Below, piece after piece: positions 14,412 through 22,790 of a stretch of DNA of 37,443 bases; within the stretch, counting starts at the first letter, position 1, and every line of letters begins with the position of its first letter. The notes under the pieces are model-generated. The model saw only the letters and a program-made list of their open reading frames with translations. It made no database searches and was not told the DNA's origin. Location: NCBI RefSeq assembly GCF_951801035.1, contig NZ_CATOKT010000012.1; one strand, given 5' to 3'. The stretch comes from Adlercreutzia sp910585575. Its GTDB lineage: Bacteria > Actinomycetota > Coriobacteriia > Coriobacteriales > Eggerthellaceae. A program made the position numbers and the translations under genes.

Positions 14412-15398
14412 TTAAGCCGTCGTCTTTACGGCGCCGCGTTCGCAGCGGTTGCCCCAGCTGTCGATGATGTCCTTGTCGCGGTAGACGCAGATGACCTCGC
14501 AGTGGTTGGCGCACTTCTGGCACTCGATCTCGCGGGTCTTGAAGTCGAAGTCGAGCATGGCCTCGAAGTCGAACTTGCCGCTGGCAAACGGCCCCGACTC
14601 GGCACCGACGATCGGACCGGCATCGGCTGCCAAAAGCGCCACGCCGTAGGCGCCCATGAGGTGGCCGTCCGGATCCACCGCCACGTCCATGCCCAGCTGC
14701 TCCTCGAAGGCGTGCACCACGCCCACGTTCTTCGACACGCCGCCCTGGAACACCACGGGCGCGGCAATCTTCTTGCCCTTGCCCACGTTGTTCAGGTAGT
14801 TGCTCGCCACGGCATTGCACAGCCCCGCGATAATGTCCTCGCGGGCATAGCCCACCTGAATCTTGTGCACCAAGTCGCTTTCCGCGAACACCGTGCAGCG
14901 GGCGGCGATGTTCGCCGGCTTCTGGGAGGTAAGGGCGATGTCGCCGAACTCCTCTACCTCGACGCCCAGGCGATGGGCCTGGCTGGAAAGGAACGAGCCG
15001 GTGCCCGCGGCGCACAGCGTGTTCATGGCGTAGTCCACCGCGATGCCGTCGGACACGCAGATGATCTTGGAGTCCTGGCCGCCGATTTCCAGAATGGTGC
15101 GCACGTCGGGGTGCAAGTGCGTCGTGCCCACAGCATGGGCCGTAATCTCGTTCTTGATCACGCTCGCGCCCAGCATCGCGCCCACAAGCCGCCGCGCGCT
15201 GCCCGTAGTGCCGGCACCGACGATTTCCACATCGTCGCCTACCTGGCTCTCCAGCTCGCGCACCACGTTCTTCGACGCCTGGGAGGGGTCGCCCTCCGTC
15301 CACAAATACGAACGCGCGATGATGTTGCGATCCTCGTCGATGATCACGCCCTTAGTGGAAATGGATCCGATGTCGATGCCCAGATAAGCCTTAGTCAT
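14412..15398 (-). CDS. acyl-CoA dehydratase activase (BcrAD/BadFG family ATPase)
   Basis: 328 residues starting MTKAYLGIDIG. This is an ASKHA-fold ATPase of the HgdC/BadF type, which fires a single electron into a 2-hydroxyacyl-CoA dehydratase or similar reductase. The phosphate loop GIDIGSISTKGVII and the two cysteines that ligate the shared [4Fe-4S] cluster are present (LCAAGTGSFLSSQA and ARCTVFAESD). A C-terminal extension, IECQKCANHCEV...GNRCERG, adds four more Cys and may bind another cluster or zinc. The ATG overlaps the stop of the upstream gene by one base (TAATG), so the two are coupled. It is the last gene of a three-gene operon. Confidence 0.92.
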   Translation of the reverse strand: MTKAYLGIDIGSISTKGVIIDEDRNIIARSYLWTEGDPSQASKNVVRELESQVGDDVEIVGAGTTGSARRLVGAMLGASVIKNEITAHAVGTTHLHPDVRTILEIGGQDSKIICVSDGIAVDYAMNTLCAAGTGSFLSSQAHRLGVEVEEFGDIALTSQKPANIAARCTVFAESDLVHKIQVGYAREDIIAGLCNAVASNYLNNVGKGKKIAAPVVFQGGVSKNVGVVHAFEEQLGMDVAVDPDGHLMGAYGVALLAADAGPIVGAESGPFASGKFDFEAMLDFDFKTREIECQKCANHCEVICVYRDKDIIDSWGNRCERGAVKTTA

Positions 15399-16597
15399 TA
15401 TTTCCTCTTCTCCTTCTTCATGGAAAGCATGTCGTAGAACGCCTCCAGGCGCGTGTCCAGGCCGGTGTCCGAGGTCTGGGAATCGTAGGTAAGGTACAGA
15501 ATGGGCACCGAGAAATCCTCGCTGACCTTCTGCAGCACCGGCATGCAATCGATCTCCGGCGTGCAGCCGGCCGACTTCGCGTGGATGATACCGTCGAAGC
15601 CGTCGCTGGCGTACTTGCGCGCCGCCGCGATGGTGAGCGTGCTCGTGGGCCCCATGTCGTAGGTAAGGTAGTCCTTCGCGCCCACGCGCAGGTTCGGCTC
15701 GTTGTAGCGCAGGTAGCGGTTCGTGAAGTTCAGCATGCGATGCACTTCCACGCCCTGGGCCAGCAGCTTCTTGTCCAAATCGAGGTTGCTGCGCTCGTCG
15801 ATGGCCGTGAACATCTCGCCGACGACGCCGATGCGGATGGGGTCGGCCGGCTTGTCGAGCGGAATGGCGCGCATGCGGGCCATGGCCGCGCGGTAGGCCT
15901 CGTTGATGTCGCGCTCGTCCAGGCAGGCGCGCATGGCGTCCATAGCATCGTTCCACGCGGCATCAAAGTCGCCGGCGTTCACCTCGAAGCCGGCGTTGGC
16001 CAGGTAGAAGTCGCGCAGGCTGTCCAGGTGCGCGATCATCTTCGCCACGGCCTTCAGCTTCACCACGCCGTGGGGCACGTCGATGTTCGGGTTCACCGTT
16101 TTCAGCACTTCCTTGGCCCAGCCGATGTAGCCCTTCTCGATGCCGTGGGCGAAGTTCAGCATGATGAACTCGTAGCCCATATCGCGCAGAATCGACTCCT
16201 GCAGCTCGCCGTAGTAGCCGAGCCGGCAGGGGCCGCCGAACTGGATGAGGATGTCGGCGCCCAAGTCAAGCGCCTCGGCGAAGTCGCCCAGAATGTGCTT
16301 GAAGGGGGTGCACACGTAGTCGCTGGAGTTCTGCACGCCCACCTCGCTGGAGGCGCGGGTGGCCTCGGGCAGCGGCAGGTAGTCCACGTCGAGCACCTGC
16401 TCGCAGAAGAACTTGAACGCCGGGTCGTAGTAGCAGTAGCGGAAGAACGCCGCCTTAGTGTACTTGTGGTGCTTGGCCTTGTGCTTGGCGGCCTTCGCGG
16501 CCTTGCGGTCGGTCACGATGGTGGGGGCGTGGCGCCGCTCGAGCTCCACCGCCACGCTCGAGCGCACCTGCTCGATCATCGCCTGGGGCTTAGCCAT
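15398..16597 (-). CDS. 2-hydroxyacyl-CoA dehydratase-like protein (COG3581 type)
   Basis: 399 residues from ATG 16597, which follows GGGAGG. Of the HgdB-like proteins that accompany BcrAD-type activases, this resembles the COG3581 group: CTPFKHILGDFAEALDLGADILIQFGGPCRLGYYGELQ, followed by a C-terminal KSAGCTPEIDCMPVLQKV segment. The Cys residues in these two regions are the plausible iron-sulfur ligands. A Lys/His-rich stretch (KAAKAAKHKAKHHKYTK) near residue 35 is unusual. No true substrate is known for the group. It overlaps the upstream gene by 8 bases and the activase by one, so all three are made together. Confidence 0.87.
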   Translation of the reverse strand: MAKPQAMIEQVRSSVAVELERRHAPTIVTDRKAAKAAKHKAKHHKYTKAAFFRYCYYDPAFKFFCEQVLDVDYLPLPEATRASSEVGVQNSSDYVCTPFKHILGDFAEALDLGADILIQFGGPCRLGYYGELQESILRDMGYEFIMLNFAHGIEKGYIGWAKEVLKTVNPNIDVPHGVVKLKAVAKMIAHLDSLRDFYLANAGFEVNAGDFDAAWNDAMDAMRACLDERDINEAYRAAMARMRAIPLDKPADPIRIGVVGEMFTAIDERSNLDLDKKLLAQGVEVHRMLNFTNRYLRYNEPNLRVGAKDYLTYDMGPTSTLTIAAARKYASDGFDGIIHAKSAGCTPEIDCMPVLQKVSEDFSVPILYLTYDSQTSDTGLDTRLEAFYDMLSMKKEKRK

Positions 16598-17606
16598 GGG
16601 TGTAGCCTCCCTTCTGCTGGAAGCGCAGGATGTCCACGAAGCTTTCCACACGGGTTTCCACGCCGGCCGTGCCCGACTGCGCATCGATCATGAGGTTCAG
16701 AATGGGGGTGCCCTGGATGCAACGCATGATGGCGTCGTCGGTCATGGAATCGGGACCGCAGGGGAACGCGCTGATGAGCACGATGCCGTTCACGCGCTCC
16801 TGCAGAAGCAGGATGGCGCCGATAAGCTCGCGGTTGATGAGCCAGGGCATGGTGTCGGAGAAGTCGAAGCTCTTCTTGTAGGCGCGCTCGTGGTCCACCG
16901 CGTCGGCGTAGAGGACCGTCGCCCCCATGTCGGTCAGCGACTCGATGACAGCGCCGGACAGGTAGGGGTCGTGGGTGATGTAGGGGTGAGCCACCACGAG
17001 GATGCCCAAAGGCTCCTCAACAGGCTTGCCCGCGGCTGCGGCCGCCTGGGCCTCGCGCCGCCGCTCGTCGAGGGCGCGCAGGGTGCGCTCCTGGGCGTCG
17101 GCCAGGGCCGCATCGTGGGCGCGCTGGGCGTCCCACGCCGCCTTGAAGGCCGCCTTCGCGTCGCGCGGGGCCACACCCATGCGGGCCGCCATGCCCTCGA
17201 AGGCACGGCGCACGTCCTTCATCTTGCGGGCGTTGCGCACCTCGCAGGAGATGACGCGCAGCTTCTGGTCGCGAAACGTCGCACGCACCAGATCGGTGGC
17301 CGACTGGAACTTGGTGCAGAAACCGCTGCGGGGCTCGCCGGTCGGGTAGCACGGCACGAACACCGCGTCGCACTTCCCCACGAGCGCCTCCACATGGCCC
17401 ACGAACACCTTCGAGGCCAGGCAGCACTCATCGACGGAAAGGTGGTCGCCCGCCTCAGCGACGGCCTTGTCGGTGGCCTCGCTTACCACCACCGTGCGTC
17501 CGATGGCCTCGAAGAAGGTAGTCCACAGCACGCCGAAACGGTAGAACAGCAGCGCCCGGGGAATACCCACCACGCGAACATCGGCCCAGTCTGTCTCTTG
17601 GGACAC
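16590..17606 (-). CDS. activase-associated HgdB-like protein (DUF2229/COG3580 type)
   Basis: 338 residues beginning at a GTG (17606) with AAAGGAGG upstream. The N-terminus VVGIPRALLFYRFGVLWTTFFEAIG, the Cys pair in SVDECCLASKVFVGHVEAL and VFVPCYPTGEPRSGFC match the DUF2229 family. In many Firmicutes this domain is fused to the activase in one giant protein. Here the parts are three separate overlapping genes. A charged Ala-rich linker (about 150-200) precedes the second half with ILVVAHPYITHDPYLSG and ISAFPCGPDSMTDD. First gene of the operon; substrate unknown. Confidence 0.87.
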   Translation of the reverse strand: MSQETDWADVRVVGIPRALLFYRFGVLWTTFFEAIGRTVVVSEATDKAVAEAGDHLSVDECCLASKVFVGHVEALVGKCDAVFVPCYPTGEPRSGFCTKFQSATDLVRATFRDQKLRVISCEVRNARKMKDVRRAFEGMAARMGVAPRDAKAAFKAAWDAQRAHDAALADAQERTLRALDERRREAQAAAAAGKPVEEPLGILVVAHPYITHDPYLSGAVIESLTDMGATVLYADAVDHERAYKKSFDFSDTMPWLINRELIGAILLLQERVNGIVLISAFPCGPDSMTDDAIMRCIQGTPILNLMIDAQSGTAGVETRVESFVDILRFQQKGGYTHG

Positions 17607-17648
17607 TGAAACCTCCTTTACGAAAAAACAGCGTCGGCTATCTTACCA

Positions 17649-18410
17649 CTACAGGCACCATAGGAAGGGCTGGCAGAGGCTGGGGCCGCACAGGAAGCAG
17701 CAGCACAGCGTGCTCGGGTCCACGCAGCCGCCGGAAAAGCCGCGGCTCGCGGTTTCCTGCTGGTAGCTGCGGGCTTTGGCGCCGATGACCGCTTCGGCCT
17801 GACGGTAGTCGCTGTTGGTAGGGTCGGCCTTGCGGGCCGCGCGAATCTGGTCCACGGCGGCCACGGCGTTGCCGGCGCCGTAGTTGGCCAACGCCGCCAG
17901 GTAGTACCAGCGCCCGTTGCGCTCGGCCATGGGCAACGCCGCCAGCACGGAAAGCGCCGCCTTGTAGCTGCCGCTCGCGATGAACGTCACCGCCTGGCGC
18001 AGCTCGGCCGAGTCGGTGGCCGACACCTCGGGCCGCGGCACGGAAGTAGCCTGGGACCAGTTGTTGAAGATGTCCTCCCAGTTCACTTCCACCCACTGGT
18101 ACTGGTAGCCGCCCGGCCCCGTCGTGCCGCCGCCGAAGGGGCTGCCGCCGGCACCAGTGCCCGGCGAGCCGTAGCCGTAGCCGGGGTTGTAGGGCGCCCG
18201 GTAGCGGCGCGCATCCTCACGGGCGAACTTCTCGGGGTTCGTGATGCGCTCGTAGGCCTCGTTGATCTGCTTCAGGCGTTCCTCGGCGTTGGGGTCGTCG
18301 GGGTTCAAATCCGGGTGGTTCTCGCGGGCCTTCTTGCGGTAGGCCTTCTTCACCTCGTCGGGCGTCGCGTCGCGCGACACGCCGAGCACTTTGTAGGGGT
18401 CTTCAACCAC
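17649..18410 (-). CDS. J-domain protein with cysteine-rich C-terminus
   Basis: 253 residues from a GTG (18410) preceded by AGGAGG. Residues 4-70 are a complete J domain, with HPD at 32-34, the motif that stimulates DnaK. A Gly/Tyr-rich linker (about 80-115) follows, then a helical repeat-like region (LRQAVTFIASGSYKAALSVLAAL ... WYYLAALANYGAGNAVAAVDQI) resembling tetratricopeptide helices. The protein ends in GGCVDPSTLCCCFLCGPSLCQPFLWCL, which has eight Cys among hydrophobic residues. It lacks the G/F and zinc-finger order of DnaJ proper, so it is a specialised co-chaperone. The start lies 9 bases past the stop of the upstream membrane protein, so they form an operon. Confidence 0.87.
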   Translation of the reverse strand: MVEDPYKVLGVSRDATPDEVKKAYRKKARENHPDLNPDDPNAEERLKQINEAYERITNPEKFAREDARRYRAPYNPGYGYGSPGTGAGGSPFGGGTTGPGGYQYQWVEVNWEDIFNNWSQATSVPRPEVSATDSAELRQAVTFIASGSYKAALSVLAALPMAERNGRWYYLAALANYGAGNAVAAVDQIRAARKADPTNSDYRQAEAVIGAKARSYQQETASRGFSGGCVDPSTLCCCFLCGPSLCQPFLWCL

Positions 18411-18418
18411 GGCGCCTC

Positions 18419-19633
18419 CTAAGACGAGCGGTGGGCCGCGTCGGGGTGGATGCTCATCGATTCGAAGCGGTTCTCCATCCACTCGTTGTCGAAGTGGTCG
18501 GCGCAGAACTGCTCGAGCGCGTTGTCGGGCGCCACGCCGGAAAGCCGCGAGTACCAGCAGTCGAGCGCCACGAGCGTCATGGCGCCGTCGATGATCATGA
18601 GCACGGCGCACACGGCGGTGACCGAGTAGCGCCAGCGCCACGGGATGAGGTTCACCGTCTGCAGCAGCGCCGGCAGTGCCAGGCGCACCCACACCACGCC
18701 GAGGACACCCCACATGCACATGAACATGAAGTTCGTGCGGCCGTTGATGTTCAGGAAGGTGCCGGTGTAGTCCCAGGCCACGGCGCCGAACGCGTACTCC
18801 ATAAACCAGCTGACGAAGTACTCGAAGGCCCCGCCGATAACCGCGCTTACCGCGAAGATGACCGGCAGCGGCGCGTTGTGGAACCGGTTCAAGGCCAGCG
18901 TCATCAGCACGGCGCCGAAGCCGTAGATGGGCGAGAACGGCCCCCACAGAAGCCCGGCGCGATCCTCGTAGTGGCCGAAGTCCACCACGAGCACGTGGTA
19001 GATGGATTCGATGACCACACCGGCCACCGACGCGATGACGAAGATCCAGAACAGGTTGAAGAAGTCGAGCTCGATGAAGCCGTCACCCGATTTGTCGAGC
19101 CCGAGGGTGCCCTCCTCGGCCTCCTCGCGGGTTTCCATGAGGCGCAGGCGCCGCTGCAGCTCGCGCTCGTCGGACAGCGACGGGTCCACCCACACATGAG
19201 CCACGATGAGGATGAGCGCCGTAATGCCCAAAAACCACAGGCCCGGGTTCACGCCGAACAGCATGAGGTCGCTCGCGAAGGCCACCACGAGCGCGATGGC
19301 CACCGACTCGGCCAGAATGCGCGCCCGGCGGCGGTTGCCGCGCAGCAGGCGGAAGCCCAGGGCAGCCGAGGCCAGAATGGCGTAGCACACGGCTGCCACC
19401 AGCACCACGAACAGGATGATGGTCAGCACCGAGTCGTCTTCGTAGGATCCGGAAAGGAACACCTGGCCCATATCGACCCACACCCCGATGACCTGGGGCA
19501 CGAGCGCCAGGCCGCCCACCATCAGCAACACGCCGAACACGCGCAGGGCCACCGGCGTGCGCTCGCTGGGAGCCGCGTCGCCTATGCCGGGCGAGGGCTG
19601 CAAGGGGGTTTGTTGAAGAACGGGCTCATTCAT
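18419..19633 (-). CDS. multi-spanning membrane protein with PF06541-type (putative ABC-transporter type IV) domain
   Basis: 404 residues. The N-terminal part has four or five hydrophobic segments (about 25-165), then an acidic linker (LMETREEAEEGTLGLDKSG). The C-terminal half matches the YesE/COG4905-type family: FNLFWIFVIASVAGVVIESIYHVLVV, GLLWGPFSPIYGFGAVLMT, GGAFEYFVSWFMEYAFG and WDYTGTFLNINGRTNF. The family is common in Firmicutes and Coriobacteria and its function is not established. No Shine-Dalgarno precedes the ATG (19633), and a -10-like GATACC lies about 8-9 bases upstream, so the mRNA may be leaderless. Confidence 0.85.
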   Translation of the reverse strand: MNEPVLQQTPLQPSPGIGDAAPSERTPVALRVFGVLLMVGGLALVPQVIGVWVDMGQVFLSGSYEDDSVLTIILFVVLVAAVCYAILASAALGFRLLRGNRRRARILAESVAIALVVAFASDLMLFGVNPGLWFLGITALILIVAHVWVDPSLSDERELQRRLRLMETREEAEEGTLGLDKSGDGFIELDFFNLFWIFVIASVAGVVIESIYHVLVVDFGHYEDRAGLLWGPFSPIYGFGAVLMTLALNRFHNAPLPVIFAVSAVIGGAFEYFVSWFMEYAFGAVAWDYTGTFLNINGRTNFMFMCMWGVLGVVWVRLALPALLQTVNLIPWRWRYSVTAVCAVLMIIDGAMTLVALDCWYSRLSGVAPDNALEQFCADHFDNEWMENRFESMSIHPDAAHRSS

Positions 19634-19731
19634 AGGGCTATGGTATCATTTCCCCCATCGTGGGGCCCCAAGCCCACAACATACCCGCAAGCTGTATACC
19701 TCGCGACATAATGCCGCCGAAAGGAGAGCCC

Positions 19732-20148
19732 ATGGAAACCGAGCAGCGCTCGAGCGCCTCGTGGTACCTGCGGATGTTTTCCTACCTGCTGCTGCTCTGC
19801 GGGCTGTTCGGCGTGGCCGTCGGGGCCGTGGTCGTGGCCATCGCCTTCGCCGACGGCGCCCCCACCGAGGCAAGCGTCTCGCTTTCCGCCCTTGTGCTGG
19901 GACTTAGCGCCATCGCCGCCAACGGCGTCACCTTGGCCTGCGGCGTCGTCGGCTGGATCGCCTCGCGCGAACCGGCGCGGCGGGGTCTTCTGCGCACCTT
20001 AGGGCTCGTCGGCATCGTCGCCTCGGTTCTGGCGCTCGGCCTGTGCTACGCCACCGACGCCGGGCTTCCCACCTCGCTCATCTTCAACCTGCTGCTTATG
20101 GTCATTGTCTTCGTCATCGCCAACAACCTGGTCAAATCGGCCCTTTAG
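19732..20148 (+). CDS. small four-helix membrane protein of unknown function
   Basis: 138 residues from ATG 19732 with AAAGGAG six bases upstream; the longer open frame to 19660 has no such signal. Four hydrophobic segments cover most of the protein (about 14-38, 46-72, 85-105, 110-133), with a short polar start (METEQRSSASWYLR). No motif is recognised. It is divergent from the PF06541-type gene and about 90 bases upstream of another envelope protein in the same direction. Confidence 0.75.
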   Translation: METEQRSSASWYLRMFSYLLLLCGLFGVAVGAVVVAIAFADGAPTEASVSLSALVLGLSAIAANGVTLACGVVGWIASREPARRGLLRTLGLVGIVASVLALGLCYATDAGLPTSLIFNLLLMVIVFVIANNLVKSAL

Positions 20149-20239
20149 TGCGGTGGCGGGCTAGCCGAGCGGCCCCTAAGTAAAGTACAATGCGCAGCGA
20201 GCGCCGCCTCATGGCGGCAAACCTGTTCAGGAGGAACCT

Positions 20240-21658
20240 ATGACCGAGAACGAACCCATCGGCACCGAGGGCGCAAGCACCCCCTCGACCACCGAGGCCA
20301 AGGCCGCCGAGGCCCGCCAGGCCGCCGCGGCGTTCATCCAGAGCGCCGGCGAGCCCGAGCCTGCCCCCGAGGCCGCCCCGGAGGCTGCCGCCAGCCCCGC
20401 TGCTGAGGCCGCCGCCCTTAAGGCGAGCTACGGCACCGTGGAGGCCGCCCAGCCGCGCAACGTGAAGAAGGGCGCGCGCATCGCCATCATCGTGGCCATC
20501 GTCATCGTCATTTTGGCCGCTTTGGCCGGAGCCGCCTTCCTGTTCACCCAGGGCACCTTCACCGAAACCCCGGCCGCCGAGGAAACCCAGCGCGTGCCGC
20601 TGTCGGACGCCCGGGTTATCGCCGCCTTCGACGAGGTGGCTATGGACGCGCCGGATATCTCGCAGTACGCCTACGTGTCTCAAGACGCGCTCATCGGGCC
20701 GAAGTTCAGCGATATCGTGCTGAACGAGCCCACCAACCTCGGCACCGCTGCCAACCAGATCATCGAGTGCACCGCCACGGCGACGGCCACCTTCAAGAAC
20801 AAGGGCATCGAAATCGTCGTGCCCGTCACGCTGCCCTTCGAGTACTCCCCCGAGGGCGAGACCTGGGTGCCCGGCGAAATCACCCGCGGCGAGGCCACGG
20901 CCACCCCGCTGGCCAGCCCGAGCGCCACCGACATCATCGCGAACCTGAACGACATCTTGGCCACCAACGACCCCACCTACGGCGAGGCCATGGCCGATGC
21001 CGAGATCATGAAGACCACTTCCGACCTCACCATCGACGGCGGCACCATCGGCGTCGAGCTTTCCAAGAGCATCGAGAGCGAGGCCGACGGCGTAGTCCGC
21101 ACCGAGTTGCGCACTTCCTCGGTCACCCTGGCCGTAGCCTGGTCGCCCACGGAGGGGTGGCTCGTCACCGTCAGCGATGCCGGCCAGATTGAGACCACCA
21201 CCAACGAGGTGCCCGCCCCCGGCAGCGAGGGCGCGGCGGCGGGCAGCGCCGGCACAGCGGCCGCGCTCGATCCCACCGCGAACAACCAGGAGCCCGAGAA
21301 CGTGGGCAACGCCAAGTACGGCGACTCCCTCATCCTCTCCGGCACGCTGCAGGCCATCTCGAACGTGGGCACGCTGTCCGAGGGCAACGACTACACCAAC
21401 GGCGGCGCCTCCGAGACGGCCGACGGCAAGGTGCAGTTCGTGCTCGTGCTGAACCGTCCGCTCGACATCAACCTGAACGGCTCGCAGTACCGCCTCACCT
21501 CGGTGGCCATCGCCACCAACGGGCTCGAGGACGACGTCATCAACAGCCTCTACGGCAAGACGGCCACGGTGTCCGGCTCCATCGAGGAGTCCTTCGCCAC
21601 CAGCTGGTCGCCTGTGGGCCTCAAGACCCTCGAGATCAAGGACGTCCCCCGCTCCTAG
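20240..21658 (+). CDS. single-span membrane-anchored protein with Ala/Glu-rich N-terminus
   Basis: 472 residues. Residues 1-75 are a low-complexity cytoplasmic region rich in Ala, Glu and Pro. A single transmembrane helix follows at about 81-103 (IAIIVAIVIVILAALAGAAF after NVKKGAR), and the remaining about 370 residues should lie outside. The exterior part has beta-type segments and a Gly/Ala/Ser linker (GSEGAAAGSAGTAAALDP). No catalytic motif is recognised. CAGGAGG lies before the ATG, and a strong terminator follows. The architecture resembles other Eggerthellaceae envelope proteins with a proline/alanine-rich cytosolic tail, such as the one at 34119. Confidence 0.82.
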   Translation: MTENEPIGTEGASTPSTTEAKAAEARQAAAAFIQSAGEPEPAPEAAPEAAASPAAEAAALKASYGTVEAAQPRNVKKGARIAIIVAIVIVILAALAGAAFLFTQGTFTETPAAEETQRVPLSDARVIAAFDEVAMDAPDISQYAYVSQDALIGPKFSDIVLNEPTNLGTAANQIIECTATATATFKNKGIEIVVPVTLPFEYSPEGETWVPGEITRGEATATPLASPSATDIIANLNDILATNDPTYGEAMADAEIMKTTSDLTIDGGTIGVELSKSIESEADGVVRTELRTSSVTLAVAWSPTEGWLVTVSDAGQIETTTNEVPAPGSEGAAAGSAGTAAALDPTANNQEPENVGNAKYGDSLILSGTLQAISNVGTLSEGNDYTNGGASETADGKVQFVLVLNRPLDINLNGSQYRLTSVAIATNGLEDDVINSLYGKTATVSGSIEESFATSWSPVGLKTLEIKDVPRS

Positions 21659-21682
21659 CGCAAACGCCCCGCAGCCACAAGG

Positions 21683-21718
21683 AAGGCCCGCAGCTCCAAA
21701 CAAGCTGCGGGCCTTTTT
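21683..21718 (+). terminator. rho-independent terminator
   Basis: AAGGCCCGCAGCT (21683-21695) pairs perfectly with AGCTGCGGGCCTT (21703-21715), followed by TTT. Confidence 0.92.
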
Positions 21719-21751
21719 CTGGTTCCGTTCTCCAACTAACCGCACGGCAAA

Positions 21752-21835
21752 AGCGGAAGGGGCATGGCCCCTTCCCTACGAACAGCGGACGACACCGGGA
21801 CCCACCCGTAGGGCAAGGGCCATGCCCTTGCCGCT
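21752..21835. repeat. 84-bp imperfect palindromic repeat
   Basis: Arms 21752-21780 and 21807-21835 are inverted copies about 29 bases long with a few differences. Each arm is itself a hairpin (AAGGGGC ATG GCCCCTT and AAGGGC CAT GCCCTT), and CCCTACG / CGTAGGG joins them. The centre is 26 bases. It lies between two convergent genes, after a separate terminator. Confidence 0.6.
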
Positions 21836-21843
21836 CGATCGCC

Positions 21844-22656
21844 TTACGGCTGCTGGTAGGGCAGGCGCGCGTCGGGCAGGGTCGTCCACTCGGGCGCGTA
21901 GCGGGCCACCCAGTGCCCCATGGCACGGTAGCTCAGCACCTGGGCCGGCGTCACAATAAGGCAGCCCACGACGTAGACGATGAGCGTGCAAACGATCATC
22001 GGCCCCGCAATGGCCCCCATAAGCGACATCACCTGGGCGAAGGAGGGGTCGGCCACGCTGCTCATAGCGCCGATGGTAGGCGCCGCGCTGCCGAATATGA
22101 CGAGCGTGGTGAACAGCGCGACCACCGTTCCCACCGCCATCAGAATCACAGCCGCCACGAGCTCCGGCACGATGGACACCACCAGCAGCTGGCCCCAGTT
22201 GCGGCGCGCCTTGTCCCACATGTCCTTCAGGTTGAAGCCGTCGCCCAAATTCAGCCCCATGATCATGCGCATCTGCATAAGCATAAGCGCCACGGCCACG
22301 GCCAGCATCACGGCAATCTCCACCAGCACGCCGATAAGGGGCACCCAGCCGAGCACGCCGCTCACAACGGCGCTGGCAATGCCCACCACCAGCGACAGCA
22401 CGAAGCCGTAGAAGCCGAACTCGAAGTTCTTCCCCGTCACCATGTTCGCGGGCAGGGGCGTACGGCCGCCGAAGGGCACCTCGCGGGCCCAGAACAGCAA
22501 GTAACCCGTCACCACGAAGTTCAGGATGGGCACACACATGATCAGGCCGAGCACGAGCATACGGCTCACGTAGTTCGGCGCCATCTTGATGTCGGCCCAC
22601 GCCGCCGAAAGGCAGCTTTGGGCATACACCGGGGCCTGGTAGTTCACCGGTTCCAT
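21844..22656 (-). CDS. multi-spanning membrane protein (DUF4013-like)
   Basis: 270 residues from the ATG at 22656 with GAGGAGG upstream. The N-terminus reads SAAWADIKMAPNYVSRMLVLGLIMCVPILNFVVTGYLLFWAREVPFGGRTPLP, which is the way DUF4013 proteins begin: an amphipathic AW segment, a first TM pair, then a Pro/Leu-rich turn. About six further hydrophobic segments follow, with a Met-rich one (MLMQMRMIMGLNLG). It has no transporter or enzyme motif and the family has no defined function. Monocistronic, convergent with the anchored protein at 20240. Confidence 0.75.
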   Translation of the reverse strand: MEPVNYQAPVYAQSCLSAAWADIKMAPNYVSRMLVLGLIMCVPILNFVVTGYLLFWAREVPFGGRTPLPANMVTGKNFEFGFYGFVLSLVVGIASAVVSGVLGWVPLIGVLVEIAVMLAVAVALMLMQMRMIMGLNLGDGFNLKDMWDKARRNWGQLLVVSIVPELVAAVILMAVGTVVALFTTLVIFGSAAPTIGAMSSVADPSFAQVMSLMGAIAGPMIVCTLIVYVVGCLIVTPAQVLSYRAMGHWVARYAPEWTTLPDARLPYQQP

Positions 22657-22790
22657 AAGACCTCCTCTTCCAGCGCGCGCCGCGGTCGGCCCGCGCACGT
22701 ACCTAGGCAGATGCCCCCATTGTGGCACCACTGGCTTACTGACGGTGAATCAGATGCGGAATTGTCATCTTATTCCACAGAGTACGCGCC

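Noticed and set aside
15399..15956. N-terminal extension of the activase frame to 514 codons
   Set aside because: It is an out-of-frame shadow of the dehydratase-like gene; the family's start MTKAYLGIDIG lies at 15398.
16458..17609. 383-codon plus-strand open frame
   Set aside because: Shadow of the DUF2229-type gene on the opposite strand.
20132..21745. 537-codon minus-strand open frame
   Set aside because: Gly/Val-rich shadow of the anchored protein at 20240.
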